Assembly (NCBI GenBank): GCA_017621875.1
Contig: JAGASE010000004.1
Coordinates: 1 to 61,608, forward strand
DNA from: Clostridia bacterium
Lineage (GTDB): Bacteria; Bacillota; Clostridia; UBA1381
DNA length: 61,608 bases
Reading direction: 5' to 3'
Under the pieces are notes generated by a model, which searched no databases, had not been told where the DNA came from, and worked only from the letters and a program-made list of their open reading frames with translations. How positions within the stretch are numbered: position 1 is the first letter of the stretch; the number at the start of each line of letters is the position of its first letter. Below, piece after piece: positions 20,083 to 29,619 of this stretch. The translations under genes and the position numbers were made by a program.

Positions 20083-21204
20083 CTAATTATTTTCAAGCTG
20101 TCCGAGACTTGCCGCCTTTAAATATGCATTTATAAAGCCATCAATATCTCCGTCCATAACAGCACCGATATTTCCCATTTCAAAGCCTGTTCTATGGTCC
20201 TTAACCAGGTTATAAGGATGGAACACGTATGAACGAATCTGACTTCCCCATGCGATTTCCTTTTGCACTCCCTTGATGTCCTCAATCTTTTCCTTTTGCT
20301 GCTGCTCTGCGATTTCCGCAAGCTTGGATTTTAGCATCTTCATAGCATAATCCTTATTCTGATGCTGCGAACGCTGCGTCTGACACGCGGTTACAATACC
20401 TGTCGGGATATGCGTAATTCTTACCGCGGAATCGGTCTTATTGATATGCTGACCGCCTGCACCGGACGAGCGGTATGTATCAATTTTCAAATCCTCAGGC
20501 TTAATATTTATTTCAATTTCATCATCAATCTCCGGCATAACCTCGATTGAGGCAAACGAAGTGTGACGTCTTCCTGACGCGTCAAACGGCGAGATCCTTA
20601 CCAGTCTGTGAACGCCCTTTTCCGACTTTAAGTATCCGTAAGCATTTATCCCGCTGATTGAAATTGTGGCACTCTTAATTCCTGCATCATCTCCTGGCAG
20701 CGTATCGATTACCTCTATTGAGTATCCGTTTTTCTGTGCGTACATCTGATACATTCTGAGAAGCATTTCTGCCCAGTCCTGTGCCTCTGTTCCGCCGGCA
20801 CCCGCGTGGAAGGTCATAATCGCGTCACATTTATCATAGTTTCCTGACAAAAGAGTTTCAAGCGTCATTTTTTCGGTTGCACTTGTAACTGTTTCCACCG
20901 TTTTCTTGATTTCGTCCAGCATGGACTCATCATTTTCCTCGTTTGCAAGGTCAATCAAAACAATGGCATCCTCCCATGAGGATTTCAAATTTTCATAAGC
21001 TGCAACCTTATCCTTAAGCTGCTTTGTCTTTTGCAGAACCTTCTGTGAATTTTCCATATCGTCCCAGAAATCCGGTGCAGCTGCCTGCTCTTCCAGCTCG
21101 TCAATCTGCTTCTTTGTTCCCGAAATATCCAGCGAAAATTCAAGCTCGCCTATAGCCTTTTCGAGGCCTTGAAGCTCAAGCTTATATTGTTCATATTCTA
21201 ACAT
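20083..21204 (-). CDS. prfB: Peptide chain release factor 2
   Basis: Terminates translation at UGA and UAA. The 373 residues include the RF2-type recognition motif SPF (RISPFDASGRRHTS) and the catalytic GGQ in RSSGAGGQHINKTDS. Unlike E. coli and Bacillus RF2, the region around codon 25 (EFSLDISGTK) is one continuous frame with no in-frame UGA, so the autoregulatory programmed frameshift is missing. The ATG at 21204 follows GGAAAGGGA. It is downstream of secA on the same strand, a common clostridial pairing. Confidence 0.96.
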   Translation of the reverse strand: MLEYEQYKLELQGLEKAIGELEFSLDISGTKKQIDELEEQAAAPDFWDDMENSQKVLQKTKQLKDKVAAYENLKSSWEDAIVLIDLANEENDESMLDEIKKTVETVTSATEKMTLETLLSGNYDKCDAIMTFHAGAGGTEAQDWAEMLLRMYQMYAQKNGYSIEVIDTLPGDDAGIKSATISISGINAYGYLKSEKGVHRLVRISPFDASGRRHTSFASIEVMPEIDDEIEINIKPEDLKIDTYRSSGAGGQHINKTDSAVRITHIPTGIVTACQTQRSQHQNKDYAMKMLKSKLAEIAEQQQKEKIEDIKGVQKEIAWGSQIRSYVFHPYNLVKDHRTGFEMGNIGAVMDGDIDGFINAYLKAASLGQLENN

Positions 21205-21249
21205 TATTTCAGTCCCTTTCCTTCAAGGTTATTACTTATTTCGTTATAA

Positions 21250-21279
21250 GCAGCTGTCAGCAAAACTGCCGACAGCTGC
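21250..21279 (-). terminator. Hairpin between secA and prfB
   Basis: A 9-bp perfect stem (21250-21258 with 21271-21279). On the minus strand it is followed by TTATAA rather than a clean T-run, so it may be a weak terminator or a processing/stability hairpin between the two genes. Confidence 0.5.
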
Positions 21280-21293
21280 CTGATTCAAATTTT

Positions 21294-24056
21294 TTATTTT
21301 CCGCAGCAGTGCTTATATTTCTTTCCCGAACCGCATGGGCATGGGTCGTTTCTGCCCGGAACACGCTTTGCCGAAGCCGGCTTTTTTGCCAAAGAGCCGT
21401 CGCCTCCGGTATCCAAAGGCTTAGCCACCTGAACACGCTTTATTTCTGCCTGCGGCGTCGGTTTTACCGACAAAAGATATCTTACGGTATCACGTCTTAT
21501 AGCCTCAAGCATACCTTCATAAAGATCACTGCCGACATTTCTGTACTCAATTACAGGGTCATGGTTTCCGTATGCACGAAGTCCGATTTCTCTCTTTACA
21601 TGCTCCATCTCATCGAGGTGATCCATCCAAAGAGTGTCAACAACGCGGAGCATCATAATACGCTCAATCTCACGCATATTTTCGCCAAACATCTCACAGT
21701 TCTCATTGTATAGTCTTTGTACAATGCCCAAAAGACGCTCTCTGATCTCTTCCTTAGTGATAGTTTCAAGCTCACTATCTGCCACATCAAACTCGTCCTG
21801 AGTACGCAGATACTGAATTGCAAACTCCTTAAGTCCTTTAAGATTCCAGTTTTCCGGAATATCGGTAATCCCGATATAATCATCAATAGCGGTGTCTACT
21901 ACCGATACAAGCATAGACTGAATGGTATCCGATATATCCTCGCCGTTTAAAACCATCTGACGCTGTGCATAGATAATTTTTCTCTGCTCGTTCATTACCT
22001 CGTCATACTGAAGGACATGGCGACGTGAATCAAAATGTCTGCTTTCAAGGTTTTTCTGAGCATTTTCAATGGACTTACTTAAAATTTTTGCTTCAATCGG
22101 CTCGTCTTCTTCAATGCCCAGGGTTTCAACCATTGCCTTTACTCTGTCCGAGCCGAAGATACGCATAAGGTCGTCCTCCAAAGACAGATAAAACTTTGAG
22201 CAGCCCGGATCTCCCTGACGTCCTGCACGTCCGCGGAGCTGGTTATCTATACGACGGGACTCATGTCTCTCGGTACCGATAATAAACAGTCCTCCTGCCT
22301 TTTTAACCTCCTCCTGCTCGTCCTTGATTTCTTCCTTATATTTTTCGTTCAGTTCTCTGAACACGCGTCTTGCTTCGATAATTTCCTCATCGTCTGTATC
22401 TGCAAAGCCGGTTGCCTCAACCATAAGCATCTCGATTTTTTCATCGGTCATTTCCTCATCGTCAGCTTTTTTTGCAATAAGACGTTTTTTCAGCTCATGC
22501 TTTGCCATATACTCGGCATTTCCGCCCAGGATTATATCGGTACCACGACCTGCCATGTTGGTTGCAATCGTAACCGCTCCCTTTTTACCTGCCTGAGCGA
22601 CAATTTCCGCTTCCTTGGCATGATACTTCGCATTCAAAACCTCATGCTTTATTCCCTCACGCTTTAAAAGTGCGGACAAAACCTCGGATTTATCTACATT
22701 GACAGTACCAACCAAAACAGGCTGACCTTTTTCGTTACATTCCTTAATTTTGCGTATAACCGCCATATATTTACCGCGTTCGGTGCGATAAACGCTGTCA
22801 TGCTCGTCAATTCTCGCAACCGGCTTGTTTGTAGGAACCTCAACACAGTCTAAGCGATATGTCTGCTGAAATTCCTCCTCCTCTGTAAGTGCAGTACCTG
22901 TCATACCCGAAAGCTTCGTATAAAGACGGAAATAATTCTGGAAGGTAATAGTTGCCAAAGTCTTTGACTCGTTTTCTACCTTAACTCCCTCTTTTGCCTC
23001 AATAGCCTGATGCAAACCGTCGGAATAGCGTCTTCCCGGCATAATTCTTCCGGTAAACTCGTCAACTATCATAACCTCGCCGTTCTGCACAACATACTGC
23101 TGGTCACGGTGCATTACGCCGTTTGCGTGAAGAGCCTGATTCACGTGATGCTGAATTTTCATATTGTCTGGGTCGGCAAGGTTTTCTATACCGAAATACT
23201 GCTCAGCCTTTCTTATACCTCTTTGAGTAAGCGTTGCTGTTTTTGCCTTTTCGTCTACAATATAATCGCAGTCTGCATCATCGCTTAATACCTTGGTGTC
23301 CTCTTCTGTTACAACCATCTTGGCAAGACCTTTTACAAACTTATCAGCCGCAGTATATAAATCGTTGGCTGCCTGTCCCACACCCGATATAATAAGCGGA
23401 GTCCTTGCCTCATCTATAAGGATTGAGTCAACCTCGTCCACAATCGCATAGTTATGACCTCTCTGCACCTGCTGCTCCTTATAGATAACCATGTTATCAC
23501 GCAGGTAATCAAAGCCCATTTCGTTATTTGTACCATAAGTCACATCCGCAGCATAAGCCGCTCTTCTCTGGTCATTATCAAGGTCATGGATAATAAGTCC
23601 TACCGATACGCCGAGGAATCTGTAGACCTTTCCCATCCACTCCGAGTCACGCTTTGCAAGGTAATCGTTAACAGTAACGATATGTACACCCTTGCCGGTA
23701 AGCGAATTAAGATATGCAGGAAGAGTGGAAACCAGTGTTTTACCTTCACCTGTCTTCATCTCCGCAATTCTTCCCTGATGCAGAATAATTCCGCCGATAA
23801 CCTGTACATAAAAATGCTTCATGCCAAGAACACGCCAGGAAGCCTCACGCATAACCGCAAACGCTTCAGGAAGAAGTGCATCAAGCGATTCTCCGTTTGC
23901 ATATCTTGACTTAAATTCCGCGGTTTTGGCTTTAAGCTCGCTGTCCGAAAGGGCAGCCATTTGATCCTCTAAAGCCATAACCTTATCTGCAATCGGCTTT
24001 ATCCGCTTTAATTCTCTTTCGGAGTATGTGCCGAAAACCTTGTCAAAAAGTCCCAT
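21294..24056 (-). CDS. secA: Protein translocase ATPase SecA
   Basis: Motor that pushes preproteins through SecYEG. The 920 residues contain Walker [11 protein letters not shown] near residue 100, the DEAD-type [16 protein letters not shown] near 205, the GMTGTA motif, the second nucleotide-binding domain ([20 protein letters not shown]) and a C-terminal zinc motif [13 protein letters not shown] used for SecB/ribosome contact. An acidic-basic linker lies around residue 540-600. The ATG at 24056 follows a GAGGTGAAATT region. Likely first gene of a secA-prfB unit. Confidence 0.98.
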   Translation of the reverse strand: MGLFDKVFGTYSERELKRIKPIADKVMALEDQMAALSDSELKAKTAEFKSRYANGESLDALLPEAFAVMREASWRVLGMKHFYVQVIGGIILHQGRIAEMKTGEGKTLVSTLPAYLNSLTGKGVHIVTVNDYLAKRDSEWMGKVYRFLGVSVGLIIHDLDNDQRRAAYAADVTYGTNNEMGFDYLRDNMVIYKEQQVQRGHNYAIVDEVDSILIDEARTPLIISGVGQAANDLYTAADKFVKGLAKMVVTEEDTKVLSDDADCDYIVDEKAKTATLTQRGIRKAEQYFGIENLADPDNMKIQHHVNQALHANGVMHRDQQYVVQNGEVMIVDEFTGRIMPGRRYSDGLHQAIEAKEGVKVENESKTLATITFQNYFRLYTKLSGMTGTALTEEEEFQQTYRLDCVEVPTNKPVARIDEHDSVYRTERGKYMAVIRKIKECNEKGQPVLVGTVNVDKSEVLSALLKREGIKHEVLNAKYHAKEAEIVAQAGKKGAVTIATNMAGRGTDIILGGNAEYMAKHELKKRLIAKKADDEEMTDEKIEMLMVEATGFADTDDEEIIEARRVFRELNEKYKEEIKDEQEEVKKAGGLFIIGTERHESRRIDNQLRGRAGRQGDPGCSKFYLSLEDDLMRIFGSDRVKAMVETLGIEEDEPIEAKILSKSIENAQKNLESRHFDSRRHVLQYDEVMNEQRKIIYAQRQMVLNGEDISDTIQSMLVSVVDTAIDDYIGITDIPENWNLKGLKEFAIQYLRTQDEFDVADSELETITKEEIRERLLGIVQRLYNENCEMFGENMREIERIMMLRVVDTLWMDHLDEMEHVKREIGLRAYGNHDPVIEYRNVGSDLYEGMLEAIRRDTVRYLLSVKPTPQAEIKRVQVAKPLDTGGDGSLAKKPASAKRVPGRNDPCPCGSGKKYKHCCGK

Positions 24057-24210
24057 AATTTCACCTCAAACAATTTTATCTGCTTTCACAAACGTGTACA
24101 TAATATACCTAATTATACACCTTATTTTACAGTATATCACAAATCAAAGAAAATTACTATACTTTTTTCTAATTTTTTCTAAAAAAGATTGCAGAACTGT
24201 TTAAATTGTA

Positions 24211-24656
24211 TCAAATCGCCTCCTCTGCAATATTTATTACCGTCTTTTTTTGATTTTTTGCATACTTTACAAATTGTGCCGCTCCTCCCGAATTATATTT
24301 TACATATGCAATTAAAAAATCCGAATTATTTACCATCCATTTGTTTCTGTAAGATATAGCAAAACGTTTAGGGATTTTTCTATACCCTCCGGAATAATAG
24401 TGTAGGAATAATCAATAATATTGCCTTCTCCTGTTTTTATAGGAATATATGCTAAAACAACACTATATATTATTTCCGGAAATTCCTTTTTTAGTTCTTT
24501 TAATACCTTTAGTACAACTTTATCAAAATCACCATGATTTCCAACATAAAAGTTTTTTACTTTGCTGTTTTTTATTAACTCTCTAGTTGCCTTTTTTAGC
24601 AAATGCTTTATTTCTATAGGACAATCTCTATGTCCAAAAAATGTACATGCACTCAT
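24211..24656 (-). pseudogene. SLOG-family protein (YspA/DUF1273-like), frameshifted
   Basis: The first frame starts MSACTFFGHRDCP, a classic SLOG nucleotide-binding start, and stops early at 24330 after 108 residues. In the -1 frame the sequence continues at once with PKRFAISYRNKWMVN and then SGGAAQFVKYAKN, which are the conserved second half of the same family, ending at a TGA at 24211. Restoring one C in the CCC run at 24371-24373 gives a single 148-residue protein. So the gene carries a one-base deletion or the assembly has a homopolymer error. It is divergent from an XRE regulator, an arrangement that suggests a regulated pair. The ligand is unknown. Confidence 0.82.
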
Positions 24657-24675
24657 TTTTATCTTTCTTTCAAAA

Positions 24676-24751
24676 ATTGACCAATATAACGGACAGCATT
24701 TACGCCGATTATATCACAAAATAAATATAATTGCAACCAATACTGGTCAAT
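24676..24751. promoter_or_regulatory. Inverted 12-bp sites between the SLOG and XRE genes
   Basis: ATTGACCAATAT (24676-24687) and ATACTGGTCAAT (24740-24751) are inverted copies with one mismatch, lying near the start of each divergent gene. Placement suggests that the XRE protein binds both and controls itself and the SLOG gene. A weak -35 (TTGCAA, 24731-24736) for the XRE gene lies next to the right copy. Confidence 0.6.
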
Positions 24752-24774
24752 CAAATTATAGTGAGGTGTTATTT

Positions 24775-25023
24775 ATGGAACAAAAACTGCGTCGGGACAG
24801 AAATATGGGAGCAAATTTAGGTAAACTTAGAGCAGCACACAAGCTGTCACAAGAAAAGCTCTGCAGTGAACTGCAACGTCGTGGCTGCGATATCGGCAGA
24901 AGCACCTACGCCAAGTATGAAGCAGGTGAGCTGAATATACGCATCAGCATATTGATTGAATTAAAAAAGATATACGACTGCTCTTACGATGATTTCTTTG
25001 AGGGACTTGATATAAACGAATAA
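24775..25023 (+). CDS. XRE-family transcriptional regulator
   Basis: An 82-residue protein that is nearly all one lambda-repressor-like helix-turn-helix (GANLGKLRAAHKLSQEKLCSEL with recognition helix RSTYAKYEAGELNI) and a short acidic tail. Other regulators of this size bind operators near their own promoters. The ATG at 24775 has GAGGTG eight bases upstream; the frame runs open further left without a site. It is divergent from the SLOG gene and flanked by paired inverted sites, which supports a local autoregulated module. Confidence 0.85.
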   Translation: MEQKLRRDRNMGANLGKLRAAHKLSQEKLCSELQRRGCDIGRSTYAKYEAGELNIRISILIELKKIYDCSYDDFFEGLDINE

Positions 25024-25052
25024 TCTCATACAATACGGACATTAAAACTCAC

Positions 25053-25184
25053 TCATATATATGCAGCAGGAATAATTTTCGACATATCTGCCACAAGCAA
25101 GTTTGTTTTTTTCATACAATCGTCCTGACCGAAGGGTACAAAATAAACATACTCGTTATTCAGCAAAATCCTCTTTTGAACCAT
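25053..25184 (-). pseudogene. spoVFB: Remnant of dipicolinate synthase subunit B
   Basis: A 43-residue frame carrying NEYVYFVPFGQDD and then KTNLLVADMSKIIPAA. This matches the C-terminal end of SpoVFB/DpaB flavoproteins, which read YFVPFGQDNP...PNSLVADM in that region. The flavin-binding first part is absent, the conserved Pro-Asn pairs are altered and no ribosome site precedes it, so it is a decayed fragment. The enzyme makes the spore calcium chelator dipicolinic acid. The rest of the 25024-25336 gap holds only the lysS terminator. Confidence 0.62.
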
Positions 25185-25211
25185 CGGCTTAGCCGATAGT
25201 TTCCATTATAC

Positions 25212-25245
25212 AAAAAAGCATCATTGCGTTAGCAACGATGCTTTT
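25212..25245 (-). terminator. Terminator of lysS
   Basis: A 14-bp stem with one mismatch (25214-25227 with 25232-25245) and, on the minus strand, a run of six T residues. It lies about 90 bases after the lysS stop. Confidence 0.85.
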
Positions 25246-25336
25246 CATTCAATTTCATATTATAGTTGGCTCACTCAATTTTGGAAAGTGGCAAAACCAA
25301 CGATTACTTTGACCTAATGTGCTGTTCTACAACCAT

Positions 25337-26866
25337 TTATTTATCCAGCGGCTTCATTGTTGGGAAGAGCAAAACATCACGGATTGCTGCGGCGTCAGTG
25401 AGCAGCATACACATGCGGTCGATACCGAAACCGATACCACCCGTAGGAGGCATACCGATTTCCAGTGCATTCATAAAGTCCTCATCTGTAGTATTCGCCT
25501 CTTCATCGCCCTGTGCCAAAAGTTCTTCCTGTGCCTTGAATCTTTCTCTCTGGTCAATCGGGTCATTAAGCTCAGAATAAGCATTTGCCATTTCCCAGCC
25601 GTTCATGAAAAATTCAAAACGCTCTACATAGTCAGGATTTTCAGGCTTTTTCTTGGTCAGAGGTGAAATTTCAACCGGGTGATCCATCACAAATGTAGGC
25701 TGAATCAAATGCTCCTCTACATACGTCTCGAAGAACAGATTAAGAATATCACCCTTTTTGTGGTGCTTTTCATATTCTATATGATGTTCTTTTGCAGCAG
25801 CTTGAGCCTCCTTGAGAGTTTTAATTTCATTAAAGTCTACGCCGGAATATTTCTTTACAGCGTCAAGCATAGTAATACGTTCAAACGGCTTTCCGAGGTC
25901 CATTTCTATACCGTTATATACAATTTTGGTTGTGCCCAAAACCTCCTGTGCAATGTGGCGGTACAGGTTTTCGGTTAAATCCATCATGCCGTGATAGTCA
26001 GTGTATGCCTGATACAGCTCCATTAGCGTAAATTCCGGGTTGTGGCGTGTATCCAAGCCCTCGTTACGGAATACTCTGCCGATTTCATAAACACGCTCAA
26101 GACCGCCGACAATAAGACGCTTTAAGTACAGCTCAAGCGAAATGCGAAGCTTGAAATCCTCGTCAAGCGCATTAAAATGTGTCTCAAAAGGACGTGCCGC
26201 AGCACCGCCTGCATTTGAAACAAGCATCGGAGTTTCAACCTCTAAAAATCCCTGAGCATCAAGATATCTGCGAATTGAAGAAATAATTTTTGAACGCTTT
26301 ATCATAGTGTCCTTAACGTCCGGATTCATAATCAAGTCAACGTATCTTTGACGATATCTCAAATCTGTATCCTGCAAGCCGTGGAACTTCTCCGGCAGCG
26401 GCATAAGCGACTTCGACAAAAGCGTTATTTTATCAATTCTCACCGAAATTTCGCCCGTCTGGGTTGTGAATACTTCACCCTCTGCTCCGACAATATCACC
26501 GATGTCAAGCTTTTTAAAGCGATTATATTCTTCCTCTCCCAAAAGGTCCTTCTTCACAAACAGCTGAAGCTGTCCTTCCTTATCAGCTATATGGACAAAT
26601 CCAACCTTGCCCATACCTCTTTTTGACATTATTCTTCCTGCAACGCACACACGCTGCCCGTTAAGAGGCGATATTTTTGCAGTTACCTGCTTTTCCTCGC
26701 CGCGAACCTCAACTGTACGCTCCTCTGTTGTGTATCCGTCCGAAACGTCCTTCGATGTGTGTGTACGGTCAAATTTTGTAATCTTAAACGGGTCTCTGCC
26801 ATCGTCCTGCAATTCCTTTAGCTTGTCTCTTCTTACCTGCAAAAGCTGCGATACTTCGTTCTCCAT
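25337..26866 (-). CDS. lysS: Lysyl-tRNA synthetase (class II)
   Basis: Charges tRNA-Lys. The 509 residues begin with the OB-fold anticodon-binding domain ([18 protein letters not shown]) and then show class II motif 1 ([10 protein letters not shown]), motif 2 ([17 protein letters not shown]) and motif 3 ([13 protein letters not shown]). The ATG at 26866 has a GGAAAGGAAAAG site. It is transcribed alone: greA, a frequent upstream partner in Bacillota, is not present. Confidence 0.97.
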   Translation of the reverse strand: MENEVSQLLQVRRDKLKELQDDGRDPFKITKFDRTHTSKDVSDGYTTEERTVEVRGEEKQVTAKISPLNGQRVCVAGRIMSKRGMGKVGFVHIADKEGQLQLFVKKDLLGEEEYNRFKKLDIGDIVGAEGEVFTTQTGEISVRIDKITLLSKSLMPLPEKFHGLQDTDLRYRQRYVDLIMNPDVKDTMIKRSKIISSIRRYLDAQGFLEVETPMLVSNAGGAAARPFETHFNALDEDFKLRISLELYLKRLIVGGLERVYEIGRVFRNEGLDTRHNPEFTLMELYQAYTDYHGMMDLTENLYRHIAQEVLGTTKIVYNGIEMDLGKPFERITMLDAVKKYSGVDFNEIKTLKEAQAAAKEHHIEYEKHHKKGDILNLFFETYVEEHLIQPTFVMDHPVEISPLTKKKPENPDYVERFEFFMNGWEMANAYSELNDPIDQRERFKAQEELLAQGDEEANTTDEDFMNALEIGMPPTGGIGFGIDRMCMLLTDAAAIRDVLLFPTMKPLDK

Positions 26867-26905
26867 CTTATACTTTTCCTTTCCGTTTATTCTGTAATCC
26901 TCTTA

Positions 26906-26934
26906 ATTATATACTAAATTTTCCGTTTTTACAA
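26906..26934 (-). promoter_or_regulatory. Sigma-A promoter of lysS
   Basis: Minus-strand TTGTAA (26929-26934), 17 bases, TATAAT (26906-26911). Confidence 0.75.
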
Positions 26935-27038
26935 GATTTTATTGCAAAAAACTCTGTTTTTGCTTAAATATTTGTGTTTTTGAATGGATAATATGGGAAA
27001 ATATACAGATGACTATGTTTTTGAATCAATATAATGCA

Positions 27039-27116
27039 TTAAATTTTACTTAATAAAGCCTTAGTACGATATTTGTCAACACTTGAGATGCCGGGAACGC
27101 CGTCCCCTACAATGCC
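27039..27116 (-). repeat. Possible decayed intergenic repeat
   Basis: The 346-base gap between lysS and the next gene holds no complete gene. On the minus strand 27039-27116 reads GIVGDGVPGISSVDKYRTK and ends at a stop codon, without start or ribosome site. From memory, VGDGVPD/GxP translations recur as spurious frames over GC-rich palindromic repeats in many clostridial genomes, and an imperfect palindrome (GGGAACG.CGTCCCC) does lie here. Best read as a repeat remnant, not a gene. Confidence 0.35.
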
Positions 27117-27212
27117 TGATTTATTTAAAGAAAATTTTTATTGCCCATTATTCGGGTTTTCCATAATTTTAAAGTATATGAAACTAAAATATTAATAGCG
27201 AGGTGATTTAAA

Positions 27213-27455
27213 ATGGGAATTAAACGTGCAGTGGTAACAAGAATTAAAGCATTATGCAAACAAAAATCCATCAAGCCGAATACGCTGGCAACCCTATCGA
27301 GCGTTACTCCGTCCACCGTATACAGCATGCTTGACGAAAACAGAAAGGACATCGGTATACTTGTTTTAAAAAAGCTATGCGATGGACTCGATATTACTAT
27401 TTCCGATTTTTTTGACGATGACATTTTTAAGAGCTTGGAACAGGAAATCCAATAA
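27213..27455 (+). CDS. Small XRE/Cro-type regulator
   Basis: An 80-residue helix-turn-helix protein (RIKALCKQKSIKPNTLA, recognition helix VTPSTVYSMLDENR) with the short ISDFFDDD tail seen in clostridial HTH proteins of this size. An AGCGAGGTG site precedes the ATG. It stands alone, followed by a bidirectional terminator, so its target is not suggested by context. It is only distantly similar to the XRE protein at 24775. Confidence 0.85.
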   Translation: MGIKRAVVTRIKALCKQKSIKPNTLATLSSVTPSTVYSMLDENRKDIGILVLKKLCDGLDITISDFFDDDIFKSLEQEIQ

Positions 27456-27486
27456 ATTTTTTTATCTTTATATGCCTGAACTTATG

Positions 27487-27533
27487 AAAAACCTCCGGCA
27501 ACATCTTCTTTAGCTCTGTTGCAAGAGGTTTTT
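27487..27533. terminator. Bidirectional terminator
   Basis: A stem of 7 plus 6 pairs around small internal mismatches (AAACCTC/GAGGTTT and GCAACA/TGTTGC), with T-runs on both strands. It separates the XRE gene from the convergent EamA permease. Confidence 0.85.
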
Positions 27534-27547
27534 TATTACACTTTATA

Positions 27548-28411
27548 TTAAACACTAAGAAAAATAACTGCTGCCACACCCAAAAGCAAAACGATAAATT
27601 CCTTTTTTCCCGGCTTTTCCTTAAATATGCATACACCTAAAGCCATCGACAGCAGAATTACGCTTATATTTTGCAAGGGAAAGAACACTGCACTATCAAG
27701 TCTTCCGGCGAGAGTGGTGTTCAGCAAATTACAGCCGCCGAAGCAAACTCCCGCACCTTGGGACATCAAAAGCTTTTTTCGTGACATTTTTTTACCCAAG
27801 TTTTTGCTGCTCGCCGCAAAAATCAGTGAAATCAAGCCTGCCGCGGCAAATGCAATCAGCACAAATACCGATTTTTGCTCAGCATACGGCGAGCTTTGCT
27901 GCACCTTTTGCATAACACCCAGACCGCCTGAGGACAGCATGGCAAGCACAAGGGGTAATATGTAGTTTTCATGAGTGCCGCCCGCCTTGTTTCTCATGCC
28001 CGAAACAACAACGGCAGGAATTACCGCAAGTATGCCGCATATCCTGAATATTGTCAGCCGCTCCTCCCAAAACAACGCACCCGACAGCGTCGGAAAAATA
28101 AATCCCATTGAATATACCGTTGAGCAGATTGCCGTATTGCCGTTTTTTAATGCCGCAGTATAGCACCATTGTGCGTATATAAGCAGCACGGCGTAAATAA
28201 ACGCATAAAAAATCGTCAAGGCTGAAGCCGACACAACCGTACCGCCGCCGAATACCGCAAGTGTAACCGTTCCGAAAAGAAATATTACAGCTTGTGCATA
28301 ATAAAAGCTCTTTGAGCCAAAGGGAAATCCCGCGATACCCTTTGAAAAAATATTGCGGCAAGCTGAGAGAGCAACGCTTAATGCAAGCAACACAGCATTT
28401 ACATAGCTCAT
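27548..28411 (-). CDS. EamA/DMT-family permease
   Basis: A 287-residue membrane protein with about ten hydrophobic helices arranged as two five-helix repeats, the drug/metabolite transporter (EamA) layout. Conserved features include the short periplasmic loops and the GAxxxxE element at LSGALFWEERLT in helix 4. Its ATG overlaps the stop of the GH5 gene by four bases (ATGA), so the two are translationally coupled. That suggests import or export of a product linked to the GH5 enzyme, but the substrate is not visible. Confidence 0.85.
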   Translation of the reverse strand: MSYVNAVLLALSVALSACRNIFSKGIAGFPFGSKSFYYAQAVIFLFGTVTLAVFGGGTVVSASALTIFYAFIYAVLLIYAQWCYTAALKNGNTAICSTVYSMGFIFPTLSGALFWEERLTIFRICGILAVIPAVVVSGMRNKAGGTHENYILPLVLAMLSSGGLGVMQKVQQSSPYAEQKSVFVLIAFAAAGLISLIFAASSKNLGKKMSRKKLLMSQGAGVCFGGCNLLNTTLAGRLDSAVFFPLQNISVILLSMALGVCIFKEKPGKKEFIVLLLGVAAVIFLSV

Positions 28412-29502
28412 GATATTTCTCCCCGTATTATACGTGCCAGCTCCTCACTCAAAATACGGCGGCTATCGTCGTCCACAAGGCTAAAGCGGTTTCCGTCGTT
28501 AGGCGTGCTTAAATAATTCCACACGCAGTAAGGAATATCACTCTCCTTTAATATCGTTATCACGTCACGCATCCAGTTTTCACGCCATTTTATGTCGCAG
28601 TGGCGAATCGTTCCAAACTCTCCGCACCACAAAATTTTGTCAGGATATTTTTCAACAAATTCCTTTGCAGGCTCTAAATACTTCCGCAAAAATCCGATAT
28701 CCATTTTATCAATATCTCTGTACGCATTTTTATCGTTAGCTACTACACTATGATATTCCCTGTATCTGTCTATATCGTCTGTAGGGTAGGGCATTTTTCT
28801 GTTATAATACAAAGGTCCCTCCTGCAAAACGCCCTGCTGATGAGTAAATTCATACGGTGCATAGCAGTGGAAGGTATAAATAATATTTTCATCATCGTAT
28901 ACCTTAATATCCTTTAGACCCGGAGGATTATTCCACTCCGCTCCGCCCACTATGATAAGTCGTTCACTGCTGCGTTCCCGTATTGCCTTAATAGTCTTTT
29001 CGGCAAGATAATTCCATTCCTCGGCAGTTGCATTTACAACCTCATTCAATAATTCAAAAATTATGTCCCTATTATCTGAAAATTCCTCCTCAAGCTTAAT
29101 CCAAAGAGCAACAAATCTGTCCTGCAGCTCCTCCGACTGCATCAAGCCGCTTTCTTCAAGAATGTCGCAGTAATTGCCTACCGCCTTATGCATATTGAAA
29201 ACCACACGCAGGTTATATTTTCCGCACCAATCCGCAAAGCGGTGCAGAATATCAAAAATTTCCCTGCGGTATACATACGAGCTCTCCTCTAAAACAATTT
29301 GGTCAAAACCTAAACGGATATGGTCCATTCCAAGCGATGCGATATACTCAACGTCCTTTTCAGTTATATAGCTTTCAAAATGCTCCATATCACCAATCGT
29401 AATCTGCATTCTTTTCTCCGGCTTTAAAACATTAAATCTCTTATAATTTGTCAGCCAGCCGCCTATTCCCATTCCCTTTTCCAAGCCTTTGATTTTTCTC
29501 AT
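28408..29502 (-). CDS. Glycoside hydrolase family 5 enzyme (cytosolic)
   Basis: A 364-residue (beta/alpha)8-barrel glycosidase. The family 5 acid/base glutamate is in FELLNEVVNA and the nucleophile in LWCGEFGT; the RLGFD strand, HKAVGNY and the HCY motif (FHCYAPYEF) also fit. There is no signal peptide, so it should act inside the cell on short imported oligosaccharides or glycosides. Coupled to the downstream EamA permease and divergent from an AraC regulator, it is the centre of a small carbohydrate-use unit. Substrate (beta-glucan, mannan or other) cannot be told. Confidence 0.9.
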   Translation of the reverse strand: MRKIKGLEKGMGIGGWLTNYKRFNVLKPEKRMQITIGDMEHFESYITEKDVEYIASLGMDHIRLGFDQIVLEESSYVYRREIFDILHRFADWCGKYNLRVVFNMHKAVGNYCDILEESGLMQSEELQDRFVALWIKLEEEFSDNRDIIFELLNEVVNATAEEWNYLAEKTIKAIRERSSERLIIVGGAEWNNPPGLKDIKVYDDENIIYTFHCYAPYEFTHQQGVLQEGPLYYNRKMPYPTDDIDRYREYHSVVANDKNAYRDIDKMDIGFLRKYLEPAKEFVEKYPDKILWCGEFGTIRHCDIKWRENWMRDVITILKESDIPYCVWNYLSTPNDGNRFSLVDDDSRRILSEELARIIRGEIS

Positions 29503-29549
29503 GCTAAATCCCTCCTCGTATAGGTGTATTATAAGCTATTTTTCAAGAA

Positions 29550-29579
29550 ACAAGTATAATTTTTTATAAAAATACTTGT
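29550..29579. promoter_or_regulatory. Inverted repeat in the GH5/AraC divergent region
   Basis: Perfect 8-bp arms ACAAGTAT and ATACTTGT, 22 bases centre to centre, about two helical turns. It sits between the divergent starts and is a likely operator for the AraC regulator, although AraC sites are more often direct repeats. Confidence 0.6.
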
Positions 29580-29619
29580 ATAAAAGATAGATTTATAATA
29601 TAATATCCTCGGTGATAAT

